Part shown: piece by piece, positions 44,736 to 53,433 of the stretch
How positions within the stretch are numbered: the first letter of the stretch is position 1
Layout of the letters: each line of letters starts with the position of its first letter
NCBI GenBank assembly: GCA_000720805.1
Contig: JODI01000025.1
Location: 120,205-184,204 of the forward strand
Reading direction: 5' to 3'
From: Streptomyces violaceoruber
Lineage (GTDB): Bacteria > Actinomycetota > Actinomycetes > Streptomycetales > Streptomycetaceae
DNA: 64,000 nucleotides
The notes under the pieces: generated by a model
Databases searched by the model: none
What the model was told of the DNA's origin: nothing
Seen by the model: only the letters and a program-made list of their open reading frames with translations
Made by a program: the position numbers and the translations under genes

Positions 44736-46513
44736 GCCGTACCGGATCCCTTCCGTGCCGCGTGTTTCGTAGCCGTACGGGCGTCGGCGAGGTATTGCGC
44801 ACGGCAGGCGCTGCGGGCCACTTTGCCGCTGGTCGTGCGGGGTACGGAGCCCGGTGGGACGTAGACGAAGTCGTGTACGGCGACACCGTGGGTGGTTGAG
44901 ACAGCCCCGCGTACGGCTCGGGTCACCTCGTCGAGATGGGTGTCCGGGTCGGTGACGGCAGGCGAGTGCTCGGCGACGACGACCAGCCTTTCCCCCTCGT
45001 CGGTGGACACGGCGAACGCGGCCGTGTGGTGACGTCGGATGGCGGAGTGGGCGTTTTCCACGGTGAGTTCGATGTCGTGCGGATAGTGGTTGGTACCGTC
45101 GACGATCACCAGGTCCTTGATCCGACCGGTGACATAGAGCTGCTTGTCGTGCCAGATTCCCAGGTCACCGGTCCGCAGCCAGCGCTGTGCCGGGTCGGCA
45201 GGGTCTCCGCCCTCCAGGACGGCGCCGAAGGACTCCCCGTCCAGCGGGCGGCCCCAGTAGCCGCGTCCGATGTTCGGGCCCTGTAGCCAGATCTCCCCGA
45301 CCTTCCCGTCCTCCTGCCGACGGCGGGTGACCGGATCGACGATGGCCACTTCCTGATCGGCCGGTCGGCCGCAGGCGACCAGTTCGGTGATGGATCCGCC
45401 TTCGGCCGGTTCAGCGACATGCGCGGTCCCCTGTGCCAGCAGGTCCCGGTCGAAGGGGGTGACGGTCGGTTCCTCCCCGGCGGGCGACGTCGCGACGAAG
45501 ACGGTGGCTTCCGCCAGGCCGTAGGAGGGGCGCATGGTCGTCCTGCGGACGCCGGACGGCGCGAAGGCTTCGTAAAAGCGCTCGAGAGTCCGCGGGCTGA
45601 CGGGCTCGCTGCCGTTGATCATGCCCGCGACCGATCCAAGGGACAGGCCGGTCCGTTCCTCGGGTGGCACTCGGTGAACGCAGTAGTCGTAGGCGAAGTT
45701 CGGTGCGGCTGTGAGGGCCCGTTCATAGTGCGTGAGCAAGCGGAGCCAGCGGACCGGTTGCTGCACGAAGTCCAACGGATCCATGATGACGGATCGCATG
45801 CGGCCCACGACCGGCATGGCGATCGCCAGCATCAGACCCATGTCGTGGTACATCGGAAGCCAGCTCACCGAGCAGTGGCGCCCTCCGCCCACGTCGTACG
45901 CCGCCAGGGCCTGCCGCGCGTTGACGCAGACGTTGGCATGGGTGATCTCCACCCCGGACGGAATCCGTGTCGATCCGGACGTGTACTGCAGATAGGCGCA
46001 GTCCTCGGGCTGCGGCTCCCGGGCTGTCCGATCCTGCGTACCGGCCGTTCCAGCGGTCTGGGTCAGGCCCTCGACGCTCACGACGCGGACTGCGGAACCG
46101 ATCCCGTGGTCGGCGCAGAAGTCAGCCACCGCCTCCCGTTGCTCGGGGGCCGAGATGGCGAAGGACGGTGCCGCATCGGCCAGTACAGCCGCCAGTTTCT
46201 CGCCGTGGCCCGGCAGATCGGGTGGGAAGAGCGGCACGGCGATCGCGCCCGCCGATACGGAACCCAGGAATCCGATCACGTAGTCGAGACCCTGCGGTGC
46301 CACGATGGCTACGCGTTCACCCACCGCACCCGCCCGGCGCAGCCCTGCTGCCACCGTCTGTACCTGCGTGTCCAGCTCCTTCCACGTCAACTCGACGGGA
46401 GTCCCGTCCCTGTTGGCGCCGAATCCCATGAAGGTGAACGCCGCTTCATCCGGAGCCTGCCGGGCGGACTGGGCCAAATGGCGGCTGAGTGTGTCGCCCA
46501 TGGCTGACGACAT
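44732..46513 (-). CDS. Fatty acyl-AMP ligase (FAAL, FadD32-like)
   Basis: A 593-residue adenylate-forming enzyme. Core motifs are YLQYTSGSTRIPSG, SWLPMYHDMGLML, MINGSEPVSPRTLERFYEAF and PSYGLAEATVFVA, the pattern of FAALs rather than acyl-CoA ligases. GYWGRP, RTGDLGIW and the C-terminal TSGKVAR follow. FAALs activate a free fatty acid as AMP ester and load it on a carrier domain, here most simply the N-terminal ACP of the coupled PKS. ATG 46513 is taken although its ribosome site is weak; 46501 is an alternative. It is the first gene of the two-gene operon. Confidence 0.93.
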   Translation of the reverse strand: MSSAMGDTLSRHLAQSARQAPDEAAFTFMGFGANRDGTPVELTWKELDTQVQTVAAGLRRAGAVGERVAIVAPQGLDYVIGFLGSVSAGAIAVPLFPPDLPGHGEKLAAVLADAAPSFAISAPEQREAVADFCADHGIGSAVRVVSVEGLTQTAGTAGTQDRTAREPQPEDCAYLQYTSGSTRIPSGVEITHANVCVNARQALAAYDVGGGRHCSVSWLPMYHDMGLMLAIAMPVVGRMRSVIMDPLDFVQQPVRWLRLLTHYERALTAAPNFAYDYCVHRVPPEERTGLSLGSVAGMINGSEPVSPRTLERFYEAFAPSGVRRTTMRPSYGLAEATVFVATSPAGEEPTVTPFDRDLLAQGTAHVAEPAEGGSITELVACGRPADQEVAIVDPVTRRRQEDGKVGEIWLQGPNIGRGYWGRPLDGESFGAVLEGGDPADPAQRWLRTGDLGIWHDKQLYVTGRIKDLVIVDGTNHYPHDIELTVENAHSAIRRHHTAAFAVSTDEGERLVVVAEHSPAVTDPDTHLDEVTRAVRGAVSTTHGVAVHDFVYVPPGSVPRTTSGKVARSACRAQYLADARTATKHAARKGSGTA

Positions 46514-46981
46514 CTGATCACCATGCCTTCATAGGGGTCGGACAGCATGACAGGGCTTTCCCGCGGTTCGGCCGATTGACCATCCGAGGCGCGCTCCGTG
46601 CAGCACTGGGAAGCAGGGGTGCGGGCGGGCTTCCGTTCTTTCCGGCAATGCCTGAAATGCCCATATTCGGAGTCAGTAGAACATGAACACATGATGTTGA
46701 CGGGGTGACACACCGGGTCCATTGCGCGGATAGCGTCATACGCGTTTTCCCAGGCGTGGCTGACGAGCCGAACGCGCGGACTTCGGGTTCTGGGGGCGAT
46801 GACCTCGCCGCCCTTCCTCCTCGGCCGGCGGTGAAGGGCATGCCGAGCCGGGAGGCAGGGGTCCGCGGTGCAGGGTCGGGAAAAAGGCCGGTGGCGCAGC
46901 GGACGGGTGCCGTGCTCTACCTATGTCTGGCGTGTGGAGCCGGTGCCGTCGAGGCGAGCCTCCGTGGCCCCGCGGAGAAGG
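46514..46981. other. Intergenic region upstream of the FAAL-PKS operon
   Basis: A 468-bp gap that must hold the FAAL promoter. AT-richer sequence occurs around 46640-46700. Nothing coding is convincing, and no clear palindrome was found. Confidence 0.4.
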
Positions 46982-48070
46982 TCAGGCCGCGTCGAGTTCG
47001 GCGAGCAGGGCGAAGGTCAGTGCGTCGACCGGGCGGGGCTCGCTGTCGGACTCCTCGCTGAAGGTGTTCACCATCATCACCACCGCCGTCATGTTCCGCC
47101 TGTTGAACGCCGCGCAGGTGCTGAATCCGCCGGTGCCGCCGTTGTGCCAGGTCACAGCCCGGCCGTCGGGCAGCGTACTGAGCTGCCAGCCGAGCCCGAG
47201 CCGCCAGCTCTGGTCGACGGTGAAGTGAGGGCGCTGGGTCAGCTCGATCGCGTCCCGCAACGGTGAGCGCTCCGGGCGCAGCTGTGCGGCGAGATAGCGG
47301 AGCATGTCGTCGGCGGTGCTGTAGACAGAGGTACCCGCGCCGCTGAGGACGTGATCGTGCCAGTCGGGAACGGGTTCCCCGGCGAGATGACCGACGGTCT
47401 TGCGGGAGGCCATGTCCGGCCTGAGGGTCGTCGTCGTGTCGGGCAGGCGCAGCGGCGCTGTCACCTCCCGCTTCAGCATGGCATCCACATCGTCGAAGGC
47501 CAGCGACTGGGCCAGCAGTCCGAACCCGAGGTTCGAGTAGTGGGAGGTGGTGCCCGGCTCGGTGCTCAGCGTCGTCTCGGCCAGGCCGACAGCCAGGTCG
47601 TCCAGCGTGTAGTGCGCGTAAGGGTCGTAGGGGTCCGCTTCGGCCAGGAGATTCGGAGGCAGTGAGGGCAGACCGGAGGTGTGGGTCGCCAGGTCGGCCA
47701 GGGTGATCCGCCGAGGGCCCTTGCGCGGAACGCGGAACGTCGGGGGCAGAACGAGCGGCGCGTCGAGGCGGACCCTGCCCGAACACACGGCGCTCGCAAG
47801 CGCGGTGGCGGTGAGGGTCTTGCCGATCGAGCCGAGCTGGAACACCGACCTGCCGCCCGGTGCGGGGCCGTCCTGGGATGCGCCCGCCACGTATCGGTGT
47901 GCGTCGCGGATGACGCCGCACACCACGCTCGGGCTGCCGGCGGCCAGCGCACGGTCCAGGTGACGCCGCACTCGCGCGGCCAGGGCGCCGTCGGCCGCCG
48001 TGGCGTGCCCGGGTAACAGCGACAGACCGGACCCGGCTGTCACCGAGCCCAAAAACTTCCGTCGGTTCAT
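46982..48070 (-). CDS. Exported serine hydrolase, beta-lactamase class C fold
   Basis: A 362-residue protein. The N-terminus MNRRKFLGSVTAGSGLSLLP and HATA is a twin-arginine signal. Penicillin-binding motifs are S-x-x-K in LGSIGKTLTA, Y-x-N in HYSNLGFGLL, and HNGGTGG in place of K-T-G. These define the class C beta-lactamase/esterase/D-aminopeptidase group; true beta-lactamase activity cannot be assumed. ATG 48070 overlaps the stop of the ArsR-like gene in ATGA, so the pair is one operon. Confidence 0.9.
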   Translation of the reverse strand: MNRRKFLGSVTAGSGLSLLPGHATAADGALAARVRRHLDRALAAGSPSVVCGVIRDAHRYVAGASQDGPAPGGRSVFQLGSIGKTLTATALASAVCSGRVRLDAPLVLPPTFRVPRKGPRRITLADLATHTSGLPSLPPNLLAEADPYDPYAHYTLDDLAVGLAETTLSTEPGTTSHYSNLGFGLLAQSLAFDDVDAMLKREVTAPLRLPDTTTTLRPDMASRKTVGHLAGEPVPDWHDHVLSGAGTSVYSTADDMLRYLAAQLRPERSPLRDAIELTQRPHFTVDQSWRLGLGWQLSTLPDGRAVTWHNGGTGGFSTCAAFNRRNMTAVVMMVNTFSEESDSEPRPVDALTFALLAELDAA

Positions 48071-48582
48071 GAGTCACTCCTTGTCGTCGAGTTCGGTGCC
48101 GGCACCACCGCTGACAACAGCACGAGCAGCGGTACCACTCTGCCCGCGGGCACCTGGTAGTGCCCGCGCCCCTCGGCCTGGAGCCAGCCGGCGGCGGTGA
48201 GTTGTTTGAGGTGGTGGTAGAGCTGCCCGGTGGTGTTCAGTCCGGCTGCCTCCTGCAACTCGGCCGCGGACCGGGTTCCTCGCAGCACCGCACGCAGGAG
48301 GGTGAGCCGCACCGGGTGCCCCAGGGCGGCGTACGGCGTGGCGTGATCCGCCCAGTTCGCTTCGAGCAGGTTCTCCGTCGCCGCGCCTTGCTGCCATTCG
48401 TAGTGTTCGCCTGTGGGCAGGTCCAGCGAGCCGGTGAACAGCACCTGTCCATCGCCGGTGAGCCGCCGGCGCAGCCCCTCAAGTGCCCAGAACACATCGC
48501 TGCGGGGCTGAGGTCCCAACTCCAGCCGCGACACTCGCTCTTCGAGCGCGGCGACTCGCTCCAGCAGGGGGTCATCAGGCAT
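48067..48582 (-). CDS. ArsR-like winged-helix regulator
   Basis: A 171-residue protein. A short N-terminal coiled coil (LLERVAALEERVSRLEL) precedes a C-terminal winged helix (YAALGHPVRLTLLRAVLRG, AAGLNTTGQLYHHLKQLTAA). The HPVRLTLL start is typical of ArsR-type domains. No metal-binding Cys cluster is seen. It overlaps the serine hydrolase by 4 bp and probably controls that operon; the upstream region contains GTTATTCCGGAATAAC (48596-48611), a palindrome that could be its operator. Confidence 0.85.
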   Translation of the reverse strand: MPDDPLLERVAALEERVSRLELGPQPRSDVFWALEGLRRRLTGDGQVLFTGSLDLPTGEHYEWQQGAATENLLEANWADHATPYAALGHPVRLTLLRAVLRGTRSAAELQEAAGLNTTGQLYHHLKQLTAAGWLQAEGRGHYQVPAGRVVPLLVLLSAVVPAPNSTTRSDS

Positions 48583-48595
48583 GAGCCCGAAGTTA

Positions 48596-48611
48596 CGTTA
48601 TTCCGGAATAA
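48596..48611. promoter_or_regulatory. Palindrome upstream of ArsR-like gene
   Basis: GTTATTCCGGAATAAC is a perfect 16-bp palindrome located 14 bp before the ArsR-like start, in otherwise GC-rich DNA. Position and AT-rich symmetry fit an autoregulatory operator. Confidence 0.65.
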
Positions 48612-48737
48612 CAGAACAAGCCTCCGGGAGGTTTCGCGCCAACCTGTCGAACCCGGCCGGCCGCGTAGCCAGAATCTCCGAACAACTGGTCCGGGCCGTC
48701 GGCGAAGGTGCGCATGCCGGTAAGGCCATGCCAGAGG

Positions 48738-48759
48738 CTAGGTGTATTGACCCGCAGCG
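48738..48759 (+). repeat. 22-bp repeat, copy 2
   Basis: Matches 13541-13562 with one mismatch (A for G at position 13). It coincides with the point where the nucleotidyltransferase similarity ends. Confidence 0.6.
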
Positions 48760-49264
48760 AGCAGGCCGGGGATACCCGCCACGCTCGCCCGGCCCAGGTC
48801 GGCCTGCGGGGCCGGGTCGAGGACCTGCGCTGGGCGCGGGCCGGTGAGGGGGTGGTCACCGGCCAGCGCCATGGTGATCAGCAGGGCCAGATCGGGCATC
48901 GGCTCGGGCTGGGGGACCTCTCCGGCCGCGTACTGCGCGCGCAGCACTCGCCGTAGAGGAAGTCGCCGGTCGGCGGGTACCGCCACGGCCGGACCTCGGA
49001 CTGGACGACCACGGTGAGCTCGACCGGGCGGGCCTTGTTTCCGGAGCCGGAGATGCGGAGCAGCCCACCGAGGAGTGTCCGTCGGTCCTGTTCGTCCATT
49101 CGTCGCCGGGAGACGACCAGTACGTCCACATCGCTGGCCGGCCTGAGTCCGCCGAGCACGGAGGAGCCGTGAAGGTAAGTGCCGATGACATCGTGGCCCA
49201 GCACACCGCCGACCAGCCCCACGATCTCCTGCATCTGATTTACCGCATCAGCGTCTCCTGTCAT
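48738..49264 (-). pseudogene. Aminoglycoside nucleotidyltransferase (AadA-like), frameshifted and truncated
   Basis: The N-terminal part (to about 48945) reads MQEIVGLVGGVLGHDVIGTY then LHGSSVLGGLRPASDVDVLV, with the intact nucleotidyltransferase motif G-S-x10-D-x-D, and PTGDFLYGE. The continuation LRAQYAAGEVPQPEPMPDLA is in another frame; one missing base near 48943-48947 (GAGTGCTG where GAGTGGCTG is expected) explains this. The second frame runs through ITMALAGDHPLTGPRPAQVL and stops after GIPGLLAAGQYT, about 100 residues before the usual end. The last 22 bp are the repeat shared with 13541. ATG 49264 or 49234 may be the start. Family members adenylylate streptomycin/spectinomycin; this copy should be inactive. 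Confidence 0.8.
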
Positions 49265-49733
49265 CCGGCGGACCGCACGGCATTGACCTGAATTCGTCTG
49301 GTCAGGGAGTTGTAGGGGGTCGAGGGCGCGGCCGGTTCCGGTGATCAGGTCGGCGACGGCGAGGTGATGCATCGGCCTGGCTCGTCCTGACGGCCTGCTC
49401 TGTGCCGCGCACCCGCGCACAGCCGAGGGCGGCGATCCCCGAACCGCGAGGTGGAGGGCAACGACCTCCGCCGGCGTCGATGCGTGCTTTCGAACATCGA
49501 CACCATCTCGTTCCGCGTGCTGCCTTGCGCCCGCATAGAATTACGGTCATAATTTCACCGTTGACGTGATACCGATGAACTCGACCGCGCAGGTCTTCCG
49601 CTTCTTCGGTCTCGGATCGTCGACCGCGCGGACTGCAGCCGCAGTCGCGAGACCCAGGTGCCTGCTCTGCGCCGTCCCCTCCGGAAAAGAAGCCGGCACG
49701 CGCTCGCAGGAACCCCATCCGAAGGGCACGACC
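49265..49733. other. Divergent intergenic region with AT-rich inverted repeat
   Basis: About 470 bp. It includes AATTA-N6-TAATT at 49539-49554, a likely promoter/operator element for the hydrolase gene. Upstream in-frame extension of the hydrolase is Cys/Arg-rich and not protein-like. No other gene seen. Confidence 0.45.
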
Positions 49734-50600
49734 GTGACCGACTCACAGGACATGCGAGGCGACGCGGTGACGTCGTACAAGGACGCACCGACCCGCACCA
49801 TCACCGCCGGAGGAGTGACCTATGCCTATCGCGAGCTCGGTCCCGACTCCGGTACGCCGGTGGTCTTCATCACGCACCTCGCCGCGGTCCTGGACAACTG
49901 GGACCCCCGGGTCGTCGACGGCATCGCCGCCAGGCGCCGGGTCATCACCTTCGACAACCGGGGCGTCGGCGCTTCCACCGGCTCGACGCCGCGCACCATC
50001 CAGGAGATGGCGCAGGATGCCGTCACCTTCATCCGGGCGCTCGGGCTCGCGCACGTCGACGTCCACGGCTTCTCGATGGGCGGCATGATCGCCCAGGTGA
50101 TCGTGCAGACCGAACCGCAACTCGTCCGCAGGCTCATCCTCAGCGGCACAGGTCCCGCGGGTGGCGAGGGCATCAAGAACGTGACGGTGCTGTCCCACCT
50201 GGACACCGTCCGAGCGCTGTTCACCCTCCAGGACCCGAAGCAGTTCCTCTTCTTCACCCGCACCGCGGCCGGGCGCCGAGCCGGCAAGGAGTTCCTGGCC
50301 CGACTGAAGGAGCGCACCGCCAACCGGGACAAGCCCATCTCCCTCATCGCGTACAGCAACCAGCTCAAGGCCATTCACCGCTGGGGTCTGGAGCAGCCCC
50401 ACGATCTCTCCGGCATCCGCCAGCCCGTGCTCGTCGCGAACGGCGAGAGCGACAGGATGGTGCCGACGAAGAACTCGTACGACCTGGAGCGCCGGCTGCC
50501 GAACGCCGAGTTGGTGGTCTACCCCGACGCCGGCCATGGCGGCATCTTCCAGTTCCACCGGCAGTTCGTGCCGACGGCTCTCGAGTTCCTCGAACGGTAA
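49734..50600 (+). CDS. Alpha/beta-fold hydrolase
   Basis: A 288-residue hydrolase. GTG 49734 follows AAGGG at eight bases. The oxyanion region is VVFITHLAAVLDNWDP. FDNRGVGAS is typical of the lid-entry strand. The nucleophile Ser is in HGFSMGGMIAQ. The acid is in VANGESDRMVP and the His in YPDAGHGGIFQ. A complete Ser-Asp-His triad supports an active esterase, lactonase or dienelactone-type hydrolase. Such genes often sit beside TetR regulators, and a TetR remnant follows on the other strand. Confidence 0.92.
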   Translation: MTDSQDMRGDAVTSYKDAPTRTITAGGVTYAYRELGPDSGTPVVFITHLAAVLDNWDPRVVDGIAARRRVITFDNRGVGASTGSTPRTIQEMAQDAVTFIRALGLAHVDVHGFSMGGMIAQVIVQTEPQLVRRLILSGTGPAGGEGIKNVTVLSHLDTVRALFTLQDPKQFLFFTRTAAGRRAGKEFLARLKERTANRDKPISLIAYSNQLKAIHRWGLEQPHDLSGIRQPVLVANGESDRMVPTKNSYDLERRLPNAELVVYPDAGHGGIFQFHRQFVPTALEFLER

Positions 50601-51038
50601 GGGGCGTGAAGTACGGCCGGCGCTCGGGTCGAGGACGTGACGTCGGTGCCGTGGCGCCCTTTCGGGCGAGCGGCTCCAGGCGCCCGCGGGGCGTTTCCCG
50701 CCTCCTTGGTTCGTTCTGCTGACGGCAGTCCTCCGTGCTGCACGAAGCCGAGGTGGGCCCGCTGCCCGGGCGACAGGTATGGGCGAATGAGGTCGTCGGG
50801 TCCGGGACGGCGCGGCCGAAGAGTGTCGTACCTCGTCGGCTGCGTGCGCGATTCGTCTGCGACGACGTTGGCCACGAGGTCGTCCGTGGATCGCGTAGAA
50901 CGCTCCGGTGGTGAGTCCGGCATCCGCCCTCGGTGTGGAGATGCCCGAGCCGTCGATGCCGTCCTGCTTGAACCCATGGCCGGCCTGCTCGATGATCCGT
51001 TTCCGGGGCACCGTGTCAGGGGGCGTCGGCGACGCCGT
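50601..51038. other. Intergenic region holding TetR remnant
   Basis: A 438-bp gap between convergent genes. Apart from the TetR pseudogene (50735-51011) nothing is recognised. Confidence 0.5.
50735..51011 (-). pseudogene. TetR-family regulator remnant
   Basis: The first frame reads RIIEQAGHGFKQDGIDGSGI then ADAGLTTGAFYA, the TetR DNA-binding helices. After about 50890 the similarity moves to a second frame, DDLVANVVADESRTQ and LIRPYLSPGQRAHLG. The normal leading residues before RIIE and the C-terminal two thirds are absent. Truncated at both ends and frameshifted. Confidence 0.7.
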
Positions 51039-52928
51039 TCACGAGGTGTGACCGTCGCGGCGGAGGACCGGGCGCAGGACCTCGATGACGCCCGGGTCGT
51101 CCACCGTGGACGGGATGGGTTCGTCGTGGCCGTCGGCGATGCCGCGCATGGTCCTGCGCAGGATCTTGCCCGAGCGGGTCTTGGGCAGGGCGGCCACGAC
51201 CGTGACGTCCTTGAGTGAGGCGACGGCGCCGATGCGCTCGCGTACGAGCTGGACGAGTTCGGCCTCGACCTCGCCCGGTTCGCGGTCGCTGCCGGCTTTC
51301 AGGACGACGAAGCCGCGCGGGATCTGTCCCTTGAGTTGGTCGGCGACCCCGATGACGGCGCATTCGGCGACGTCGGGGTGGGCGGCCAGGGCCTCTTCCA
51401 TGCTGCCGGTGGACAGCCGGTGTCCGGCGACGTTGATGACGTCGTCGGTGCGGCCCATGACGAAGACGTAGCCGTCGTCGTCGATGTGGCCGCTGTCGCC
51501 GGTGAGGTAGTAGCCGTCGTAGGCGGAGAGATAGGAGGCGACATAGCGGTCGTCGTCGTTCCAGAGCGTGGGGAGCGCGCCGGGCGGCAGGGGGAGCTTC
51601 ACGACGATCGCGCCGTCGACGCCCGCGGGCACCGGCTCGCCCGAGGGGTCGAGGACGCGGACGTCCCAGCCCGGCAGCGGGCGGGTGGGTGAGCCGGGTT
51701 TGAGGGGGGCGGCTTCGATGCCGACGGGGTTGGCGACGATGGGCCAGCCGGTCTCGGTCTGCCACCAGTGGTCGATCACCGGAACGCCCAGGAGATTGCT
51801 CGCCCAGTGATAGGTCTCCGGGTCGAGGCGCTCACCGGCGAGGAAGAGATAGCGCAGGGGGGAGAGGTCGTAGCCGGCCGTGAGCGCCCCCGTCGGGTCC
51901 TCCTTCCTGATCGCCCGGAAGGCGGTGGGCGCCGTGAACATGGTCTTGACCCGGTATTGGGCGGCGACGCGCCAGAACTGGCCCGCGTCAGGGGTGCCGA
52001 CCGGCTTGCCTTCGTACAGCACCGTCGTCGCGCCGGCCAGCAGGGGCGCGTAGACGATGTAGGAGTGCCCGACGACCCAGCCGACGTCGGAGCCGGTGAA
52101 CATGGTCTCGCCCGGGCCCACGTCGTACACGGCGCCCATCGACCAGTGCAGGGCGACCGCGTAGCCGCCGCAGTCACGGACGACTCCCTTGGGCTTTCCG
52201 GTCGTTCCGGACGTGTAGAGGATGTACAGGGGATCGGTGGCGGCGACCGGAACGCAGTCGGCCGGCTCCGCGGCGGCGACCAGCTCGGCCCAGTCGAGAT
52301 CGTCCGGTCCCAGCGCGGCCGGCTCCTGCGGGCGTTGCAGGATCACGCTCTTCTCCGGTTTGTGGACGGCGAGTTCGATCGCCTGGTCCAGCAGGGGCTT
52401 GTATGCGATGACACGCTTGCCCTCGATGCCGCAGGAGGCGGAGACGACCACCTTGGGGGCCGCGTCGTCGATGCGGAGGGCGAGTTCGCGCGGGGCGAAC
52501 CCGCCGAAGACGACCGAGTGGACCGCGCCGATGCGCGCACAGGCCAGCATCGCGACGGCGGCCTCGGGGACCATCGGCATGTAGATCACCACGCGGTCGC
52601 CGTGTCCCACGCCGAGCTGTGCGAGCGCTCCGGCGAAGGCCGCCACCTCGTCCCTCAACTGTGTGTAGGTGTAGGTACGGCGGGTGTCGGTCACGGGGGA
52701 GTCGTGGACGAGCGCGGGCTGTTCGCCACGGCCGGCTCGGACGTGCCGGTCGAGCGCGTTGAAACAGACGTTGAGCCGCCCCTCGGGAAACCAGCGGTAG
52801 AACGGGGCGCCCGAGGAGTCCAGGGCGCGCTGCGGAGTGACGTCCCAGTCGACGCCCTCTGCCGTCTTCAGCCAGAAACTCTCCGGGTCCTCGGTGCTGG
52901 CGCGGAAGACATCCTCGTACGTTCCCAT
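51039..52928 (-). CDS. Propionyl/acetyl-CoA synthetase (PrpE-like)
   Basis: A 629-residue acyl-CoA synthetase. ATG 52928 follows AAGGAG. Conserved motifs are YILYTSGTTGKPKGVV, HSVVFGGFAPRELALRI, DHWWQTETGWPI, YLTGDSGHIDDDGYVFVMGR and the catalytic Lys in TRSGKILRRT. The N-terminal ACAS domain (YEDVFRASTEDPESFW) and the WWQTETGWPI region match PrpE-type propionyl-CoA synthetases better than Acs, which is about 20 residues longer. It activates propionate or a similar short acid with ATP and CoA in the cytoplasm. Monocistronic. Confidence 0.9.
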   Translation of the reverse strand: MGTYEDVFRASTEDPESFWLKTAEGVDWDVTPQRALDSSGAPFYRWFPEGRLNVCFNALDRHVRAGRGEQPALVHDSPVTDTRRTYTYTQLRDEVAAFAGALAQLGVGHGDRVVIYMPMVPEAAVAMLACARIGAVHSVVFGGFAPRELALRIDDAAPKVVVSASCGIEGKRVIAYKPLLDQAIELAVHKPEKSVILQRPQEPAALGPDDLDWAELVAAAEPADCVPVAATDPLYILYTSGTTGKPKGVVRDCGGYAVALHWSMGAVYDVGPGETMFTGSDVGWVVGHSYIVYAPLLAGATTVLYEGKPVGTPDAGQFWRVAAQYRVKTMFTAPTAFRAIRKEDPTGALTAGYDLSPLRYLFLAGERLDPETYHWASNLLGVPVIDHWWQTETGWPIVANPVGIEAAPLKPGSPTRPLPGWDVRVLDPSGEPVPAGVDGAIVVKLPLPPGALPTLWNDDDRYVASYLSAYDGYYLTGDSGHIDDDGYVFVMGRTDDVINVAGHRLSTGSMEEALAAHPDVAECAVIGVADQLKGQIPRGFVVLKAGSDREPGEVEAELVQLVRERIGAVASLKDVTVVAALPKTRSGKILRRTMRGIADGHDEPIPSTVDDPGVIEVLRPVLRRDGHTS

Positions 52929-53433
52929 CGCGCACTCCTTTGTGGCATCGAGGGACGGTGGTGGGACTGCGTGCGGAACCGTGTCGGACACAAGTACCGC
53001 ATGCCGGCCGGCATGGTCGAGCATGATGCCGTAGTCCGGCGGGCCGGTCACCGGCATGGCGGTGGTGCGGCGGCCCGGCCGTCAGGCCCCGCGGTCCGGC
53101 GCAGCCCACTTCGCCGCGTGCGGCCGGGTGATGTGCTGGGCGTGACGCTACTGGCTGAGTCAAGGAAAGTAAACCCAGACTGGAGGTCACCCACTGGGCG
53201 GCCGGCACCCTTGTCGCCCCTCCCGTGAAGTCGCCGTGTTGACCGAACCGCGGGCCTTGGCGATGCGCGCATGGCTGCCGGCGGTCCGCCAGGGAGGTGG
53301 TCGCGCACCGGCCACGAAGGCGGCACACCGCGGCGCCGGACACCTGACCGGTGAACGGGGTCCGAGCGTGACTCAACTCCCAGCTACGGACCGCCACTTG
53401 ACTCGCTTGACAGGAGAGTGGGATCGGCGGGGG
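52929..53433. other. Intergenic region with HxlR-type site
   Basis: A 505-bp gap between two leftward genes. It contains the third copy of the TGAGT-N12-AC(T/C)CA site (53156-53177). Short frames on both strands are not convincing; a gene may have been lost here. Confidence 0.45.
53156..53177. promoter_or_regulatory. HxlR-type operator-like site, copy c
   Basis: TGAGT, 12 bp ending AAAGTAA, then ACCCA: same length and core as the sites at 58284 and 61308, with one arm mismatch. It lies 228 bp upstream of the PrpE-like gene. Confidence 0.45.

Noticed and set aside
46982..48070. Annotation as a true beta-lactamase resistance gene
   Set aside because: The motif is HNGGTGG instead of K-T-G and the class covers esterases and peptidases, so only the fold is called.
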